Source: an uncultured Olsenella sp. (GTDB lineage Bacteria > Actinomycetota > Coriobacteriia > Coriobacteriales > Atopobiaceae). Taken from it: DNA of 14,398 bases. Positions 6,810-13,751 of the stretch are shown one piece after another (positions within the stretch are counted from its first letter, which is position 1; the number at the start of each line of letters is the position of its first letter). Location of the stretch: NCBI GenBank assembly GCA_900548775.1, contig URLM01000047.1, forward strand, positions 1 through 14,398, written 5' to 3'. The translations under genes were made by a program, and so were the position numbers. The notes under the pieces were generated by a model. It had not been told where the DNA came from. It was given only the letters and a program-made list of their open reading frames with translations, and ran no database searches.

Positions 6810-7514
6810 ATGCAGAACTCGACGTCAACTCCAGAGCAGGAGGCAATGCCCCGCGGCATGCGCATCGGCGAGAGCGTCTTCGATATCGCGTATCTCCTCT
6901 TTGACCTCGTCGCAGCCATCGTCTTCTTTGCCAACGCCAACGGCCGCCCGGTGTTTCTCCTCTACGGCTGGCTCACCCTGTGCCTTGGCGGCGGCGACGC
7001 CTTCCACCTCATCCCCAGGGTCCAGATGCACCTCTTTGGCGTCCGCGAGGACACCCAGCGCAAGCTGGGCCTGGGGACGGCAATCACCTCGGTGACCATG
7101 ACGGTCTTCTACGTGCTGCTCTACTTCATCTGGCGCCAGATCTTCCCCGCGATCGAAGTCTCCCCCGCCATCCCGGCGCTCATCTTCCTCACGGCGGCAA
7201 TCCGCATCGTCCTCTGTCTCTTCCCGCAGAACGACTGGTTCTCGGGCAGGGAGAACCTCCGCTGGTCCCTCTACAGAAACGTCCCCTTCGCCATCACCGG
7301 CATCCTGGTCATCGCCCTGTTTGCCATCTCCGGAAACGCCGGCGGCTATGGCCTCTGGCGCATGTGCATCGCTATCGCCCTGAGCTTTGGCTTCTACCTC
7401 CCCGTGACCTTCCTTGCCAAGCGCAAGCCGGCCGTGGGCGCGCTCATGCTTCCCAAGACGGTCATGTACATGTGGATCATCGGGATGGGGCTCTCGCTCC
7501 TGAACGTTCTCTAG
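6810..7514 (+). CDS. Seven-helix integral membrane protein of unknown function
   Basis: I do not recognise a named family. The 234-residue protein has about seven hydrophobic spans by eye (23-43, 47-66, 87-108, 119-137, 158-175, 182-202, 209-232) with short loops. Notable polar residues lie in or next to spans: GGGDAFHLIPR (60-70), FPQNDWFSGRENLRWSLYRN (138-157) and KRKP near 204. A frame is open from 6681, but the ATG at 6810 follows GGAAAGGA at good spacing. Eight bases separate its stop from the ATG of a TetR-type gene whose ribosome binding site overlaps this stop, so the two form an operon and the regulator may sense a ligand related to this protein. Confidence 0.85.
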   Translation: MQNSTSTPEQEAMPRGMRIGESVFDIAYLLFDLVAAIVFFANANGRPVFLLYGWLTLCLGGGDAFHLIPRVQMHLFGVREDTQRKLGLGTAITSVTMTVFYVLLYFIWRQIFPAIEVSPAIPALIFLTAAIRIVLCLFPQNDWFSGRENLRWSLYRNVPFAITGILVIALFAISGNAGGYGLWRMCIAIALSFGFYLPVTFLAKRKPAVGALMLPKTVMYMWIIGMGLSLLNVL

Positions 7515-7522
7515 GAGCCCGC

Positions 7523-8140
7523 ATGAAGCCAAAGGCGACCTCTAAGGAAGCGATTCTCGCGGCATGCCGTGACATCGTGCGCGACCAAGGACTCGCTGGC
7601 ATAAGTGCGCGATCGGTGGCAGGCGCATGCGGCATCGCGCCAGGCACGCTCTACAACTACTTCCCCGACAAGGACGCGCTGGTACTCGCCGTCACCGCAG
7701 ACGTCTGGTCCGACATCTTCGGCCGCCCTCAGCAGGATGTCTCGGACGGCGCGGAGAAGCCCGACGGGGAGCAACCAGGCAGTGAGAAACCCGGCGGCAG
7801 CGAGGGCATTCTCGCCTATGTCGAGAAGACCTTCTCAACGGCACGGGCTGGGCTGTCTCGCTACCCGGGATTCCTCCCCGCGCACGTGCTGGGCCTAGCT
7901 GCAGAGAAAGGCCAAGGCTCCACCGGCCGCGCAATGATGCGGGCCTTCTTCGAGCGCATACAAAACGGCGTGCTTCATGCCCTGAACGCAGACCACCGCG
8001 TTCGCGAGGACGCGTTTTCTGGTGCCCTCACCAGGGAGGCGTTTGCGGAGCTAGTCACGCAGCAGCTGCTTGTGCAGCTCATTCTCGGAAGGGACGACTG
8101 CGCGGCGCTTCTCGCCATGGTCGAGAAGATCGCCTACTAG
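7523..8140 (+). CDS. TetR/AcrR family transcriptional regulator
   Basis: A 205-residue DNA-binding repressor type. The N-terminal helix-turn-helix is clear: ISARSVAGACGIAPGTLYNYF (27-47) followed by DKDAL. The C-terminal half (96-205) is helical and would bind an unknown ligand and form the dimer. Residues 68-95 are an unusual Gly/Pro/Glu/Lys-rich, presumably disordered linker between the two halves. The ATG at 7523 has AGGAG overlapping the stop of the upstream membrane protein gene. It ends convergent to the GGDEF gene, with 42 bases between. Confidence 0.9.
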   Translation: MKPKATSKEAILAACRDIVRDQGLAGISARSVAGACGIAPGTLYNYFPDKDALVLAVTADVWSDIFGRPQQDVSDGAEKPDGEQPGSEKPGGSEGILAYVEKTFSTARAGLSRYPGFLPAHVLGLAAEKGQGSTGRAMMRAFFERIQNGVLHALNADHRVREDAFSGALTREAFAELVTQQLLVQLILGRDDCAALLAMVEKIAY

Positions 8141-8182
8141 GAGAACCCTCGCCCAAAGGGAGACTGGCAAGACGCCCGAGCC

Positions 8183-8821
8183 CTAGTCCAAACGGCCCCT
8201 GCGGTCCTTGCCCTCGCGCTCGTAGTAGTGGCGCTTGTCTCCGTACATCTGCCGCTCTGCGTGCTTGACCAGGTCAATCATGTCGATGTTGGGAGCCTTT
8301 GCCTCGGCCACGCCCAGGGACACGTGGCAGGAGCGCTCCTCAGTCATGCATCTCACCGCATGAACCTTCGCAAGCACCTGCTTCTCGTCGATGTCACAAG
8401 CAAACGAGACGAACTCGTCTCCGCCAATGCGGTAGGTGTCCTTCTCGCCAAAGGCCGCAACCATCGCGTTGCCCACGCACTTGAGCATCTTGTCCCCGCT
8501 CTCGTGCCCGGTAGTCTCGTTGAGCTCGTGAAGCCCGTTGAGGTCGGCGAACACGCAATACAGGTTCCGCTCGCAGGACATGGGGTACTCGACGATCGCC
8601 TGCTCGTAGGAGTTGCGGTTCTTGGTGCCCGTTAGCAGGTCCTTTGCACTCAGCTCGGCAAGCTTGAGCTCGGCATAGAGCGAGGCCATCTTCTGGTTCG
8701 CGAAGGCGATCCGCTCCGTTCCATCCGCGAGGACGAAGCAAATCCCTCCATTGAGCAGGTCGTAGTACTGCTGGAGCTGCGCCTGGACGTTACCCTCTTG
8801 GGTGCCCGGGGTACTCGTCAT
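8183..8821 (-). CDS. Small GGDEF-domain protein, likely diguanylate cyclase
   Basis: Predicted to make cyclic di-GMP from two GTP. The 212-residue protein has a GGDEF domain from about residue 60: DLLTGTKNR (61-69), FADLNG with metal Asp93, N101 and D110 at the standard spacing, intact GGDEF (133-137) and SLGVAEA (168-174). The inhibitory RxxD site usually nine residues before GGDEF is absent (F and K at those places), so product inhibition through it is not expected. Residues 20-50 (LLNGGICFVLADGTERIAFANQ) look like the start of a PAS domain that stops short, giving a sensor fragment of only about 40 residues. No membrane span. ATG at 8821 follows GGTGGAG. Confidence 0.9.
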   Translation of the reverse strand: MTSTPGTQEGNVQAQLQQYYDLLNGGICFVLADGTERIAFANQKMASLYAELKLAELSAKDLLTGTKNRNSYEQAIVEYPMSCERNLYCVFADLNGLHELNETTGHESGDKMLKCVGNAMVAAFGEKDTYRIGGDEFVSFACDIDEKQVLAKVHAVRCMTEERSCHVSLGVAEAKAPNIDMIDLVKHAERQMYGDKRHYYEREGKDRRGRLD

Positions 8822-8970
8822 CTCTCCACCACGCCCTTATCGTCTTGCCGATGCCTCCAGATTCAGAAACCTGCCATATATTACTTCGCTATGGGGCGTC
8901 TACGAACAAGATGCGATACGTTTTGGTGGATGTTTAAACAAATCGCCGTGGGCGATGGCGAATGATCGTG

Positions 8971-9068
8971 GCTTGCGGCCACACTGCGGCCGGCTTGCGG
9001 CGGCCTCCCGGCGGCCGGCTTGCGGGCACACGGCGGCCGGCTTGCGGCGACCTCCCCTACCACGGCCG
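8971..9068. repeat. GC-rich tandem repeat, four units of 22-29 bases
   Basis: Units begin GCTTGCGG and end CGGCCG at 8971-8992, 8993-9017, 9018-9039 and 9040-9068. Units 1 and 3 share a CACAC/CACACGG middle, and units 2 and 4 share CCTCCC, so the array alternates two types. Unit 4 ends at the first base of the palindromic repeat. Confidence 0.8.
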
Positions 9069-9142
9069 AATTACGCACGGCTGAGCTGGCGAGAAAGACC
9101 AACTGGGCTTTTCTCGGCGAGAACCTCAGCCGTGCGTAATTC
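9068..9142. repeat. 75-bp palindromic dispersed repeat, copy 2
   Basis: Perfect 18-bp arms (GAATTACGCACGGCTGAG at 9068-9085 and its complement at 9125-9142). An inner stem GAGAAA (9091-9096) / TTTCTC (9110-9115) surrounds the core ACCAACTGGGC. It differs from the copy at 11037 by 6 of 75 bases, and the roughly 20 bases before it (CCTCCCCTACCACGGCC) are also similar to those before that copy. Confidence 0.92.
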
Positions 9143-9222
9143 CCGGACAGAGTCGGGCCCGGAACCACCCGCTCGTCGAAGGTGAATCCGCGAGCCCTGC
9201 GCGACCTCGCGCACTCGCGCCA

Positions 9223-10191
9223 TTACCCTACCGGCAGGTACGTGCCGAGGTACTTCTCGACCGCTTCCATGTACTGCCCGAAGAGGTCGTCGTCGTTCTG
9301 AAGCCCGTGGCCGGAGTGGGGCAGGACGATGTACTCGTGGTCGACCCCGGCGTCGGTCAGCGCCGCGTCAAGCCGGACGGACGAGAGGAACGGCGCGACC
9401 TTGTCCTTCTCGCCATACGCCATGACCGTGGGCACCGACTCCGGGCCAACCCAGTCGACCGCGGAGACGTCCCGCACCTTCTCGAGGTACTCGCCGGACT
9501 CGACCTCCTCGGCGGTGAGAGGAACGCCAGCCATGGTCCCAAGCAGGCCTGCAGCGGCGCCCGCATCCTTGTCCAGGCCGTAGTTGGTCCAGTCTTCCCT
9601 GTTCATGGACGCGGGACCCACCGCCTCGAAGACCATCCTCAACGGCACGGGCGCCGTCGCGCCGTCCCGGTACGCATAGATGAGCGCCAGGCAGCCGCCT
9701 GCGGACCCGCCCGCCACGGCCATCTGGTCAATCGTGTAGCCAAGCTCGGACGCGCGCTCGACCGCGATGGGCACCGCATCGCGCACCTCCAGCGACTGGG
9801 ATCGCACGCTCGCCTCGGGGTGCTCGTCCCCAAAGAGCGTGTAGTTGATCCCGCACGCAACGTAGCCCTTGGAGCAGAGCCACTGGAGCATCGACGCGTC
9901 GTCGGCCTTGTCACCCGAGGTGAAGCCGCCCGCGTGCAGATAGACCACAAGCCCGTAGCTCTTGCGCGACGCGTCCGCCGGCAGGTAGAGGTCGAGCTTG
10001 TTCGCCTCGCCGTCACCGTAAGGAATGTCTGAGACCTTCCGTCCCACGGAGTCACCCCAATCCACCTGGTATTTGTTCTTCCAAGCGGGGCCAATGGCGA
10101 ACTTCGACGCAACGCCAGCCGCGAACCCCAGCAGAAGCGTCCCCGCGCCAGTGAGGACAAACGCCCTGCGACTCATCTGATCAAGCCTCAT
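9223..10191 (-). CDS. Tat-exported alpha/beta hydrolase (BD-FAE / esterase-lipase type)
   Basis: The 322-residue protein starts with a twin-arginine signal: SRRAFVL (7-13) then a hydrophobic run to about residue 28, so it is probably exported folded and may stay membrane-anchored. The hydrolase fold shows an oxyanion segment LHAGGF (85-90), nucleophile Ser163 in GGSAG (161-165), Asp263 in GEKDKVAP and His295 in HSGHG, a complete triad of the carboxylesterase / feruloyl-esterase-like group. The substrate is unknown. A much longer frame is open upstream, but the ATG at 10191 follows GGAGG and overlaps the stop of a 41-codon gene (ATGA), so it is the start. Confidence 0.92.
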   Translation of the reverse strand: MRLDQMSRRAFVLTGAGTLLLGFAAGVASKFAIGPAWKNKYQVDWGDSVGRKVSDIPYGDGEANKLDLYLPADASRKSYGLVVYLHAGGFTSGDKADDASMLQWLCSKGYVACGINYTLFGDEHPEASVRSQSLEVRDAVPIAVERASELGYTIDQMAVAGGSAGGCLALIYAYRDGATAPVPLRMVFEAVGPASMNREDWTNYGLDKDAGAAAGLLGTMAGVPLTAEEVESGEYLEKVRDVSAVDWVGPESVPTVMAYGEKDKVAPFLSSVRLDAALTDAGVDHEYIVLPHSGHGLQNDDDLFGQYMEAVEKYLGTYLPVG

Positions 10192-10313
10192 AGGAAGTTG
10201 CCTCCAAACAGCGTTCCCCCGAGAAGCGCGTTGAGCGCAGCCCTCACCGCAAGCCTCCCCAGTACTACCCCAAGCGCCGCAAGCGCAACGAGGATCGCCG
10301 CCCTCTTGTTCAT
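10188..10313 (-). CDS. 41-residue hydrophobic peptide, coupled to Tat hydrolase
   Basis: ATG at 10313 to TGA at 10190-10188 encodes 41 residues beginning MNKRAAILVALAALGVV: two basic residues, then one membrane span (about 5-20), a short basic amphipathic part, and a Gly-rich end (LLGGTLFGGNF). Its TGA overlaps the ATG of the hydrolase (ATGA), and the hydrolase ribosome binding site GGAGG lies in its last codons, a strong sign of real translation and coupling. A GGGCGG stretch precedes its ATG. No family recognised. It may be a small membrane partner of the hydrolase, or only a coupling leader. Confidence 0.6.
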   Translation of the reverse strand: MNKRAAILVALAALGVVLGRLAVRAALNALLGGTLFGGNFL

Positions 10314-10333
10314 GGCCGCCCGCCCTTCTCGTC

Positions 10334-10365
10334 TTTACCAATCGATGTGACAAATGTACCATCGA
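10334..10365 (+). promoter_or_regulatory. tetR promoter with overlapping operator candidate
   Basis: TTTACC (10334-10339), 17-base spacer, TACCAT (10357-10362): four of six matches in each box. An inverted repeat TCGATG-N12-CATCGA (10342-10365) covers the spacer and the -10. It lies in the 110-base gap between the divergent hydrolase operon and tetR gene, so the regulator could control both. Confidence 0.45.
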
Positions 10366-10423
10366 GAAGACCGCCAGCATCGACGATCGGAAAATGGCGC
10401 ATTGAGGGGGCATCTGTACCACC

Positions 10424-10930
10424 ATGGGAAACCGCGAACGCAACACTTACGTGATGGAGCGAATCACAAGGGCGACGCTGGGCCTCCTGGAGGACCACGA
10501 GCTCTCCGACATCTCGGTGAGCCAGATCTGCCAGACCGCGCAGGTGAGCCGCAACTCCTTCTATCGCAACTTCGAGAGCAGGGAGGACGTTCTCGCAAGG
10601 CACATCTCGGCGCTGCTGGAGTCGTGGTCGGAGGCGTACCAAGGGCGCGCGACCGGCTCGAACGCCGAGATGTACGGGAGCCTCTTCGCCTTCCTCAAGA
10701 AGAACGCCGGGCTGCTTCTCCTACTCAAGCGGCGCGGGCTCTTCCACCTCTTCGAGCGGGCGTTCATGGAGAACTGGGGGCCAAAGGCCGAGCTGGAGAA
10801 CGTCGCTGCGTACACCGTTGCGTTTGTCTCCTACGGGACCTATGGCTGGATCGAGGAGTGGATAGCCCGCGGCATGCAGGAGTCCGCCGAGGAGATGACC
10901 TCGCTGCTCTCGAGCGTCGGGATGCCGTAG
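10424..10930 (+). CDS. TetR/AcrR family regulator, DhaS-like C-terminal domain
   Basis: A 168-residue regulator. The helix-turn-helix is ISVSQICQTAQVSRNSFYRNF (30-50) then ESREDVL. The C-terminal YTVAFVSYGTYGWIEEWIARGM (130-151) is typical of the TetR_C_8 / DhaS-like group, in which several members act as activators or sense small metabolites. It is divergent from the small peptide/hydrolase operon, so these genes are its most likely targets. The ATG at 10424 has a purine-rich GAGGGGG rather far upstream (about 12 bases). It is followed by 18-bp tandem repeats and a palindromic repeat. Confidence 0.9.
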   Translation: MGNRERNTYVMERITRATLGLLEDHELSDISVSQICQTAQVSRNSFYRNFESREDVLARHISALLESWSEAYQGRATGSNAEMYGSLFAFLKKNAGLLLLLKRRGLFHLFERAFMENWGPKAELENVAAYTVAFVSYGTYGWIEEWIARGMQESAEEMTSLLSSVGMP

Positions 10931-10936
10931 GGCCGT

Positions 10937-11006
10937 GGGACGCGCGGGTCGCGGGACGCGCGGCTCACACGGGTCGCACGGCTCACGCGGGTCGCACGGC
11001 CAGGAG
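10937..11006. repeat. GC-rich tandem repeat, four units of 16-18 bases
   Basis: Units start GGGACGCGCGG or GGGTCGCACGG at 10937, 10953, 10971 and 10989; the two central ones (GGGACGCGCGGCTCACAC and GGGTCGCACGGCTCACGC) differ by three bases. The array starts seven bases after the tetR stop and lies about 30 bases before the palindromic repeat. Confidence 0.75.
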
Positions 11007-11036
11007 AGCGCCCCGCTGGCCTCCCCCACCACGACC

Positions 11037-11111
11037 GAACTACGCACGGCTGAGCCGGCGAGAAAAACCAACTGGGCTTTTCTCAGCGAGAAACCCAGCC
11101 GTGCGTAATTC
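11037..11111. repeat. 75-bp palindromic dispersed repeat, copy 3
   Basis: Arms GAACTACGCACGGCTGAG (11037-11054) and CCCAGCCGTGCGTAATTC (11094-11111) pair at 16 of 18 positions. The centre has the inner GAGAAA/TTTCTC stem and ACCAACTGGGC core like the copy at 9068; the two are about 92% identical over 75 bases. Confidence 0.92.
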
Positions 11112-11191
11112 CGTCAACCAAGGGCATTGGCCAGCCCAACCCTTTCCTGGCCATGAGGCCACCCGATGCCCAACTCGGTGGCAAGCACATT

Positions 11192-11217
11192 CTTACAGAA
11201 ACGTTTATTATTGTAAG
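11192..11217 (+). promoter_or_regulatory. hipBA promoter/operator candidate
   Basis: CTTACA (11192-11197) and TGTAAG (11212-11217) are a perfect inverted repeat with 14 bases between, and a good -10 (TATTAT, 11206-11211) lies inside it; no clear -35. HipB-type antitoxins repress their own operon by binding such palindromes, so this is the likely operator. The surrounding 60 bases are far more AT-rich than the window. Confidence 0.5.
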
Positions 11218-11255
11218 TAGGATTAATCTAAATGTTTGTTTGTTTTAGGAGCACA

Positions 11256-11555
11256 ATGGCAGGAAGAACTCCCATACCGGTTTCGCACGCCATGCGCGCG
11301 ATTGCCGATAATCTCAGCCTTGCTAGGAGACAGCAACGCATCAGCATCGATCTTCTTGCGAACAGGACCAACCTCTCCGCCCCCACCGTCAGCAAGATGC
11401 TGAACAGCGGTACTGGTTCGCTCGAAAACTTCCTTCGAATCGCACGTGCACTTGGTCTGCTGGATGGGGTGGTCGACGCAACAAACCCACTAAACACCGG
11501 CATCGGCCGGGCACGTGCTGAGGAGGACACACCATTGAGGGTGAGGAAGTCATGA
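11256..11555 (+). CDS. hipB: HipB-type antitoxin, Xre-family helix-turn-helix
   Basis: The 99-residue protein neutralises the HipA kinase encoded next to it and represses their shared promoter. Residues 22-69 form an Xre-type helix-turn-helix: SLARRQQRISIDLLANRTNLS followed by APTVSKMLNSGTGSLENFLRIARALG. The C-terminal tail (72-99) is charged and probably flexible, as in HipB. An ATG at 11232 would add eight residues, but the ATG at 11256 has TTTAGGAG four bases upstream and is the better start. The TGA overlaps the hipA ATG (ATGA). Codon use is less GC-biased than the neighbours. Confidence 0.9.
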   Translation: MAGRTPIPVSHAMRAIADNLSLARRQQRISIDLLANRTNLSAPTVSKMLNSGTGSLENFLRIARALGLLDGVVDATNPLNTGIGRARAEEDTPLRVRKS

Positions 11556-12805
11556 ACTACCGCGTGACAATGCAGATTGACGGAGATGACCTCACGTGCG
11601 GAACTCTCTTCCAGAACGTGAGGCATGGCGTCGAGACAACGACCTTCTCATACGACGCAGACTATCTTCTGAACCCAAAGGCCTTCTCGCTCTCCCCAGA
11701 CTTGCCCCTGGGAGCGGGCACCTTTCATTCGACGGGTCTCAAGTCGCTCCGAGCGTTTGAGGACGCCATGCCGGATAGATGGGGCAGAAACCTGCTCCTA
11801 CGTTCTGAACGCCTTTCTGCACGTCAGGAGAGCCGCGCGGAGCGCACGCTCTTCGAAGCAGACTTCCTCGCGGGAACAAACGATGTCACTCGTCAAGGGG
11901 CTCTTCGGATATGGGATGCAGAAGGCACCGCAGTTGCCAAGCCTGAGAACGGCGTTCCCCGCGAGGTTGACATCCCTGCGCTCCTCGATGCCTCCGACCT
12001 CGCGTTCATCGACCTAGACGCTGATGTGCGCGACTTGATTGACGCAGGCTCCAGCTTGGGTGGTGCCCGCCCTAAAGCATCAATAAGAACGGAGGACGGC
12101 ACGCTCTGCATTGCGAAGTTCCCAAAGTCTAGCGAGGACGCAATCGCTGACTCCGAGGCATGGGAGGATGTTGCGCTTGAGCTGATGGGGCGCGCAGGAA
12201 TAAATGTGCCAAAGTCACGTCTACTACGCGTACGGGGCCGGTCCGTGCTTCTCATTGAGAGATTCGACCGAGACCACTCCCACAGGGTTCCCTACATAAG
12301 CGGGCTCTCCGCAGTGCAGGGAAACGACGGGGAAACGTATTCGTACCTGGAGCTTGCCGAGTTCATCGAGGAGTACGGCAGCAATCCAGACCGTGATCTC
12401 CCCGAACTCTGGAGAAGGGCAGTCTTCTCGTGCGCGGTGGGAAACGCAGACAACCACCTTCGCAACTACGGCTTCATCCGCGATAAAGACGGTTGGAGCC
12501 TCTCGCCAGCATTCGACGTGAATCCAACCCGAGGTGGAGGCGAGAAGTTCCTGGCGACCGCTCTCGACTTTGGTCGTCCAGAGGCGGACGCACGAATCGC
12601 CATGGAGGTGGCAGATTACTTCCGAGTAAGCGATCGCGATGCAAGGGGCTACGCTCACAGATTGGCTACGGTGCTACAGGATTGGCGACCGATTGCCAAG
12701 CAGAGGGCCATCTCAGACGCCTCGATCAAGTTAATGGAACCTGGCTTCGCTCGAGGCATCTCGAGCCTTGAGATGTCGACAAGAGTCGGTCGCGTTCGTT
12801 CGTAG
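11552..12805 (+). CDS. hipA: HipA-type serine/threonine kinase toxin
   Basis: HipA toxins phosphorylate a target such as glutamyl-tRNA synthetase and stop growth until HipB binds. The 417-residue protein has the N-terminal couple_hipA-like part (1-110), the ATP-loop GSSLGGARPKAS (166-177), ATP-binding Lys189 in IAKFP, ERFDRD (236-241), catalytic GNADNHLRNYGF (297-308, Asp300 and Asn305) and the metal-binding FDV (321-323), so the kinase looks intact. The ATP-loop is the SLGGARPK type rather than the AGAQEKTA form of E. coli HipA. ATA and AGA codons (e.g. near 12080-12086) and lower GC suggest acquisition by transfer. The start overlaps the hipB stop. Confidence 0.94.
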   Translation: MNYRVTMQIDGDDLTCGTLFQNVRHGVETTTFSYDADYLLNPKAFSLSPDLPLGAGTFHSTGLKSLRAFEDAMPDRWGRNLLLRSERLSARQESRAERTLFEADFLAGTNDVTRQGALRIWDAEGTAVAKPENGVPREVDIPALLDASDLAFIDLDADVRDLIDAGSSLGGARPKASIRTEDGTLCIAKFPKSSEDAIADSEAWEDVALELMGRAGINVPKSRLLRVRGRSVLLIERFDRDHSHRVPYISGLSAVQGNDGETYSYLELAEFIEEYGSNPDRDLPELWRRAVFSCAVGNADNHLRNYGFIRDKDGWSLSPAFDVNPTRGGGEKFLATALDFGRPEADARIAMEVADYFRVSDRDARGYAHRLATVLQDWRPIAKQRAISDASIKLMEPGFARGISSLEMSTRVGRVRS

Positions 12806-12959
12806 CGTGCTCTAGCGCAAAACCACCGCATGCTAGCGCGTGGGCCGGGCGACACCTAGAATGGCGCAGGCAAGCTCGGCCATCGGGGCTGCCGCTTCTG
12901 GTGCCGGCCGCGCTCGCCCGTCTTTCCAGCGTCACCGTCAATAATCCCGAGGTACCAGC

Positions 12960-13751
12960 ATGAACAACTTCCTTGTCCTTCTCGTCCTGGCGCTTGTCGC
13001 CAGCTCCTGCGGCTTCCGCAAGTACGTATGGTTCATCTCCATCGGCTACGGGGCGGCCGTCGCCCTCGTGGGCATTGGCCTCCTCGTGATGTTTGGCGGC
13101 TCCCTTACCGCGGGGACCGCGCTCCAGTGCGCCCTTTTCGTTGTCTACGGATGCCGACTTGCTGGTTACCTTCTCTACCGAGAAGCGAAGACCGCCTACA
13201 ACCGACGGATGAAGGGCGAGGTCAAGTCCAACGAGGGCGTCCCCCTTGCGGGCAAGGTGGGCATCTGGGCCTCTGCCTCGCTGCTCTACGTGCTGCAGAC
13301 GTCGCCCGTCCTGTTCCGCCTGGCTAATGCCAGCGGCACGGACGCCTTCTGCATAGTTGGCCTGTTGATCTCGGCGACGGGCCTTGCGCTCGAGACCACT
13401 GCCGACCTTCAGAAGAACCGGGCGAAGAAAGCCAACCCCAAGCGCTTCGTGGACACCGGCCTCTTCCGCCTGGTTCGCTGCCCCAACTACTTTGGCGAGA
13501 TGGTCTTCTGGACCGGCGTCTTTGTCTCCGGGCTCTCCGTGTACGCCAACGCGGTTCAGTGGGTCTGCGCCGTCCTCGGCTACCTGGGCATCATTTACGT
13601 CATGTTCGGCGGAGCGCGGCGCCTTGAGATCCGGCAGGACAAAAACTACGGGGACGACCCGGAATACCAGCGGTACAAGTCCACGACGCCGATCATGATT
13701 CCGTTTGTTCCCCTCTATTCCGTGAAGGAGCACACGTGGTTGGTCGCATGA
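12960..13751 (+). CDS. DUF1295-type membrane protein (steroid 5-alpha-reductase / ICMT-like fold)
   Basis: The 263-residue integral membrane protein has about six to seven spans, including 3-20, 25-46, 52-72, 100-120, 126-146 and 183-217. The C-terminal motif LETTADLQKNRAKKANPKRF followed by DTGLFRLVRCPNYFGE (144-180) is the signature of the DUF1295 / 3-oxo-5-alpha-steroid dehydrogenase-like group, which act as NADPH-dependent reductases or methyltransferases on lipids. Many relatives have RHPNYFGE; here Cys174 replaces His. The real substrate is unknown. ATG at 12960 follows CCGAGG. A TAGAAT at 12853-12858 could be its -10. It overlaps the next gene by 16 bases. Confidence 0.9.
   Translation: MNNFLVLLVLALVASSCGFRKYVWFISIGYGAAVALVGIGLLVMFGGSLTAGTALQCALFVVYGCRLAGYLLYREAKTAYNRRMKGEVKSNEGVPLAGKVGIWASASLLYVLQTSPVLFRLANASGTDAFCIVGLLISATGLALETTADLQKNRAKKANPKRFVDTGLFRLVRCPNYFGEMVFWTGVFVSGLSVYANAVQWVCAVLGYLGIIYVMFGGARRLEIRQDKNYGDDPEYQRYKSTTPIMIPFVPLYSVKEHTWLVA

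Larger units (their letters stand above)
8822..9222. other. 401-base gap between hydrolase and GGDEF genes
   Basis: No gene supported. The left 150 bases are AT-richer and should hold the GGDEF gene promoter, though I see no convincing -35/-10 pair. Then come four GC-rich tandem units (8971-9068) that run directly into the palindromic repeat at 9068-9142. The last 80 bases before the hydrolase stop show nothing clear, including no obvious terminator for the hydrolase. Confidence 0.65.
10931..11255. other. 325-base gap between tetR and hipB
   Basis: No gene supported. It holds 18-base tandem repeats (10937-11006), the palindromic repeat (11037-11111), about 70 bases without clear features, and the AT-rich hipBA promoter (11190-11250). 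A sharp drop in GC content begins near 11185. Confidence 0.65.

Noticed and set aside
8141..8182. Bidirectional terminator between the convergent TetR and GGDEF genes
   Set aside because: Only a 4-bp CCCT/AGGG stem with no T-run; too weak to call.
8971..9142. CRISPR array
   Set aside because: Units are contiguous, without unique spacers of constant size, and no cas gene is nearby.
8802..9185. Open frame of 127 codons across the repeats between GGDEF and hydrolase genes
   Set aside because: It overlaps the GGDEF start, is made of tandem and palindromic repeats, and has no ribosome binding site.
10354..11220. Open frame of 288 codons overlapping tetR
   Set aside because: Shadow frame of the TetR gene continued through tandem and palindromic repeats; the TetR frame has a clear domain match.
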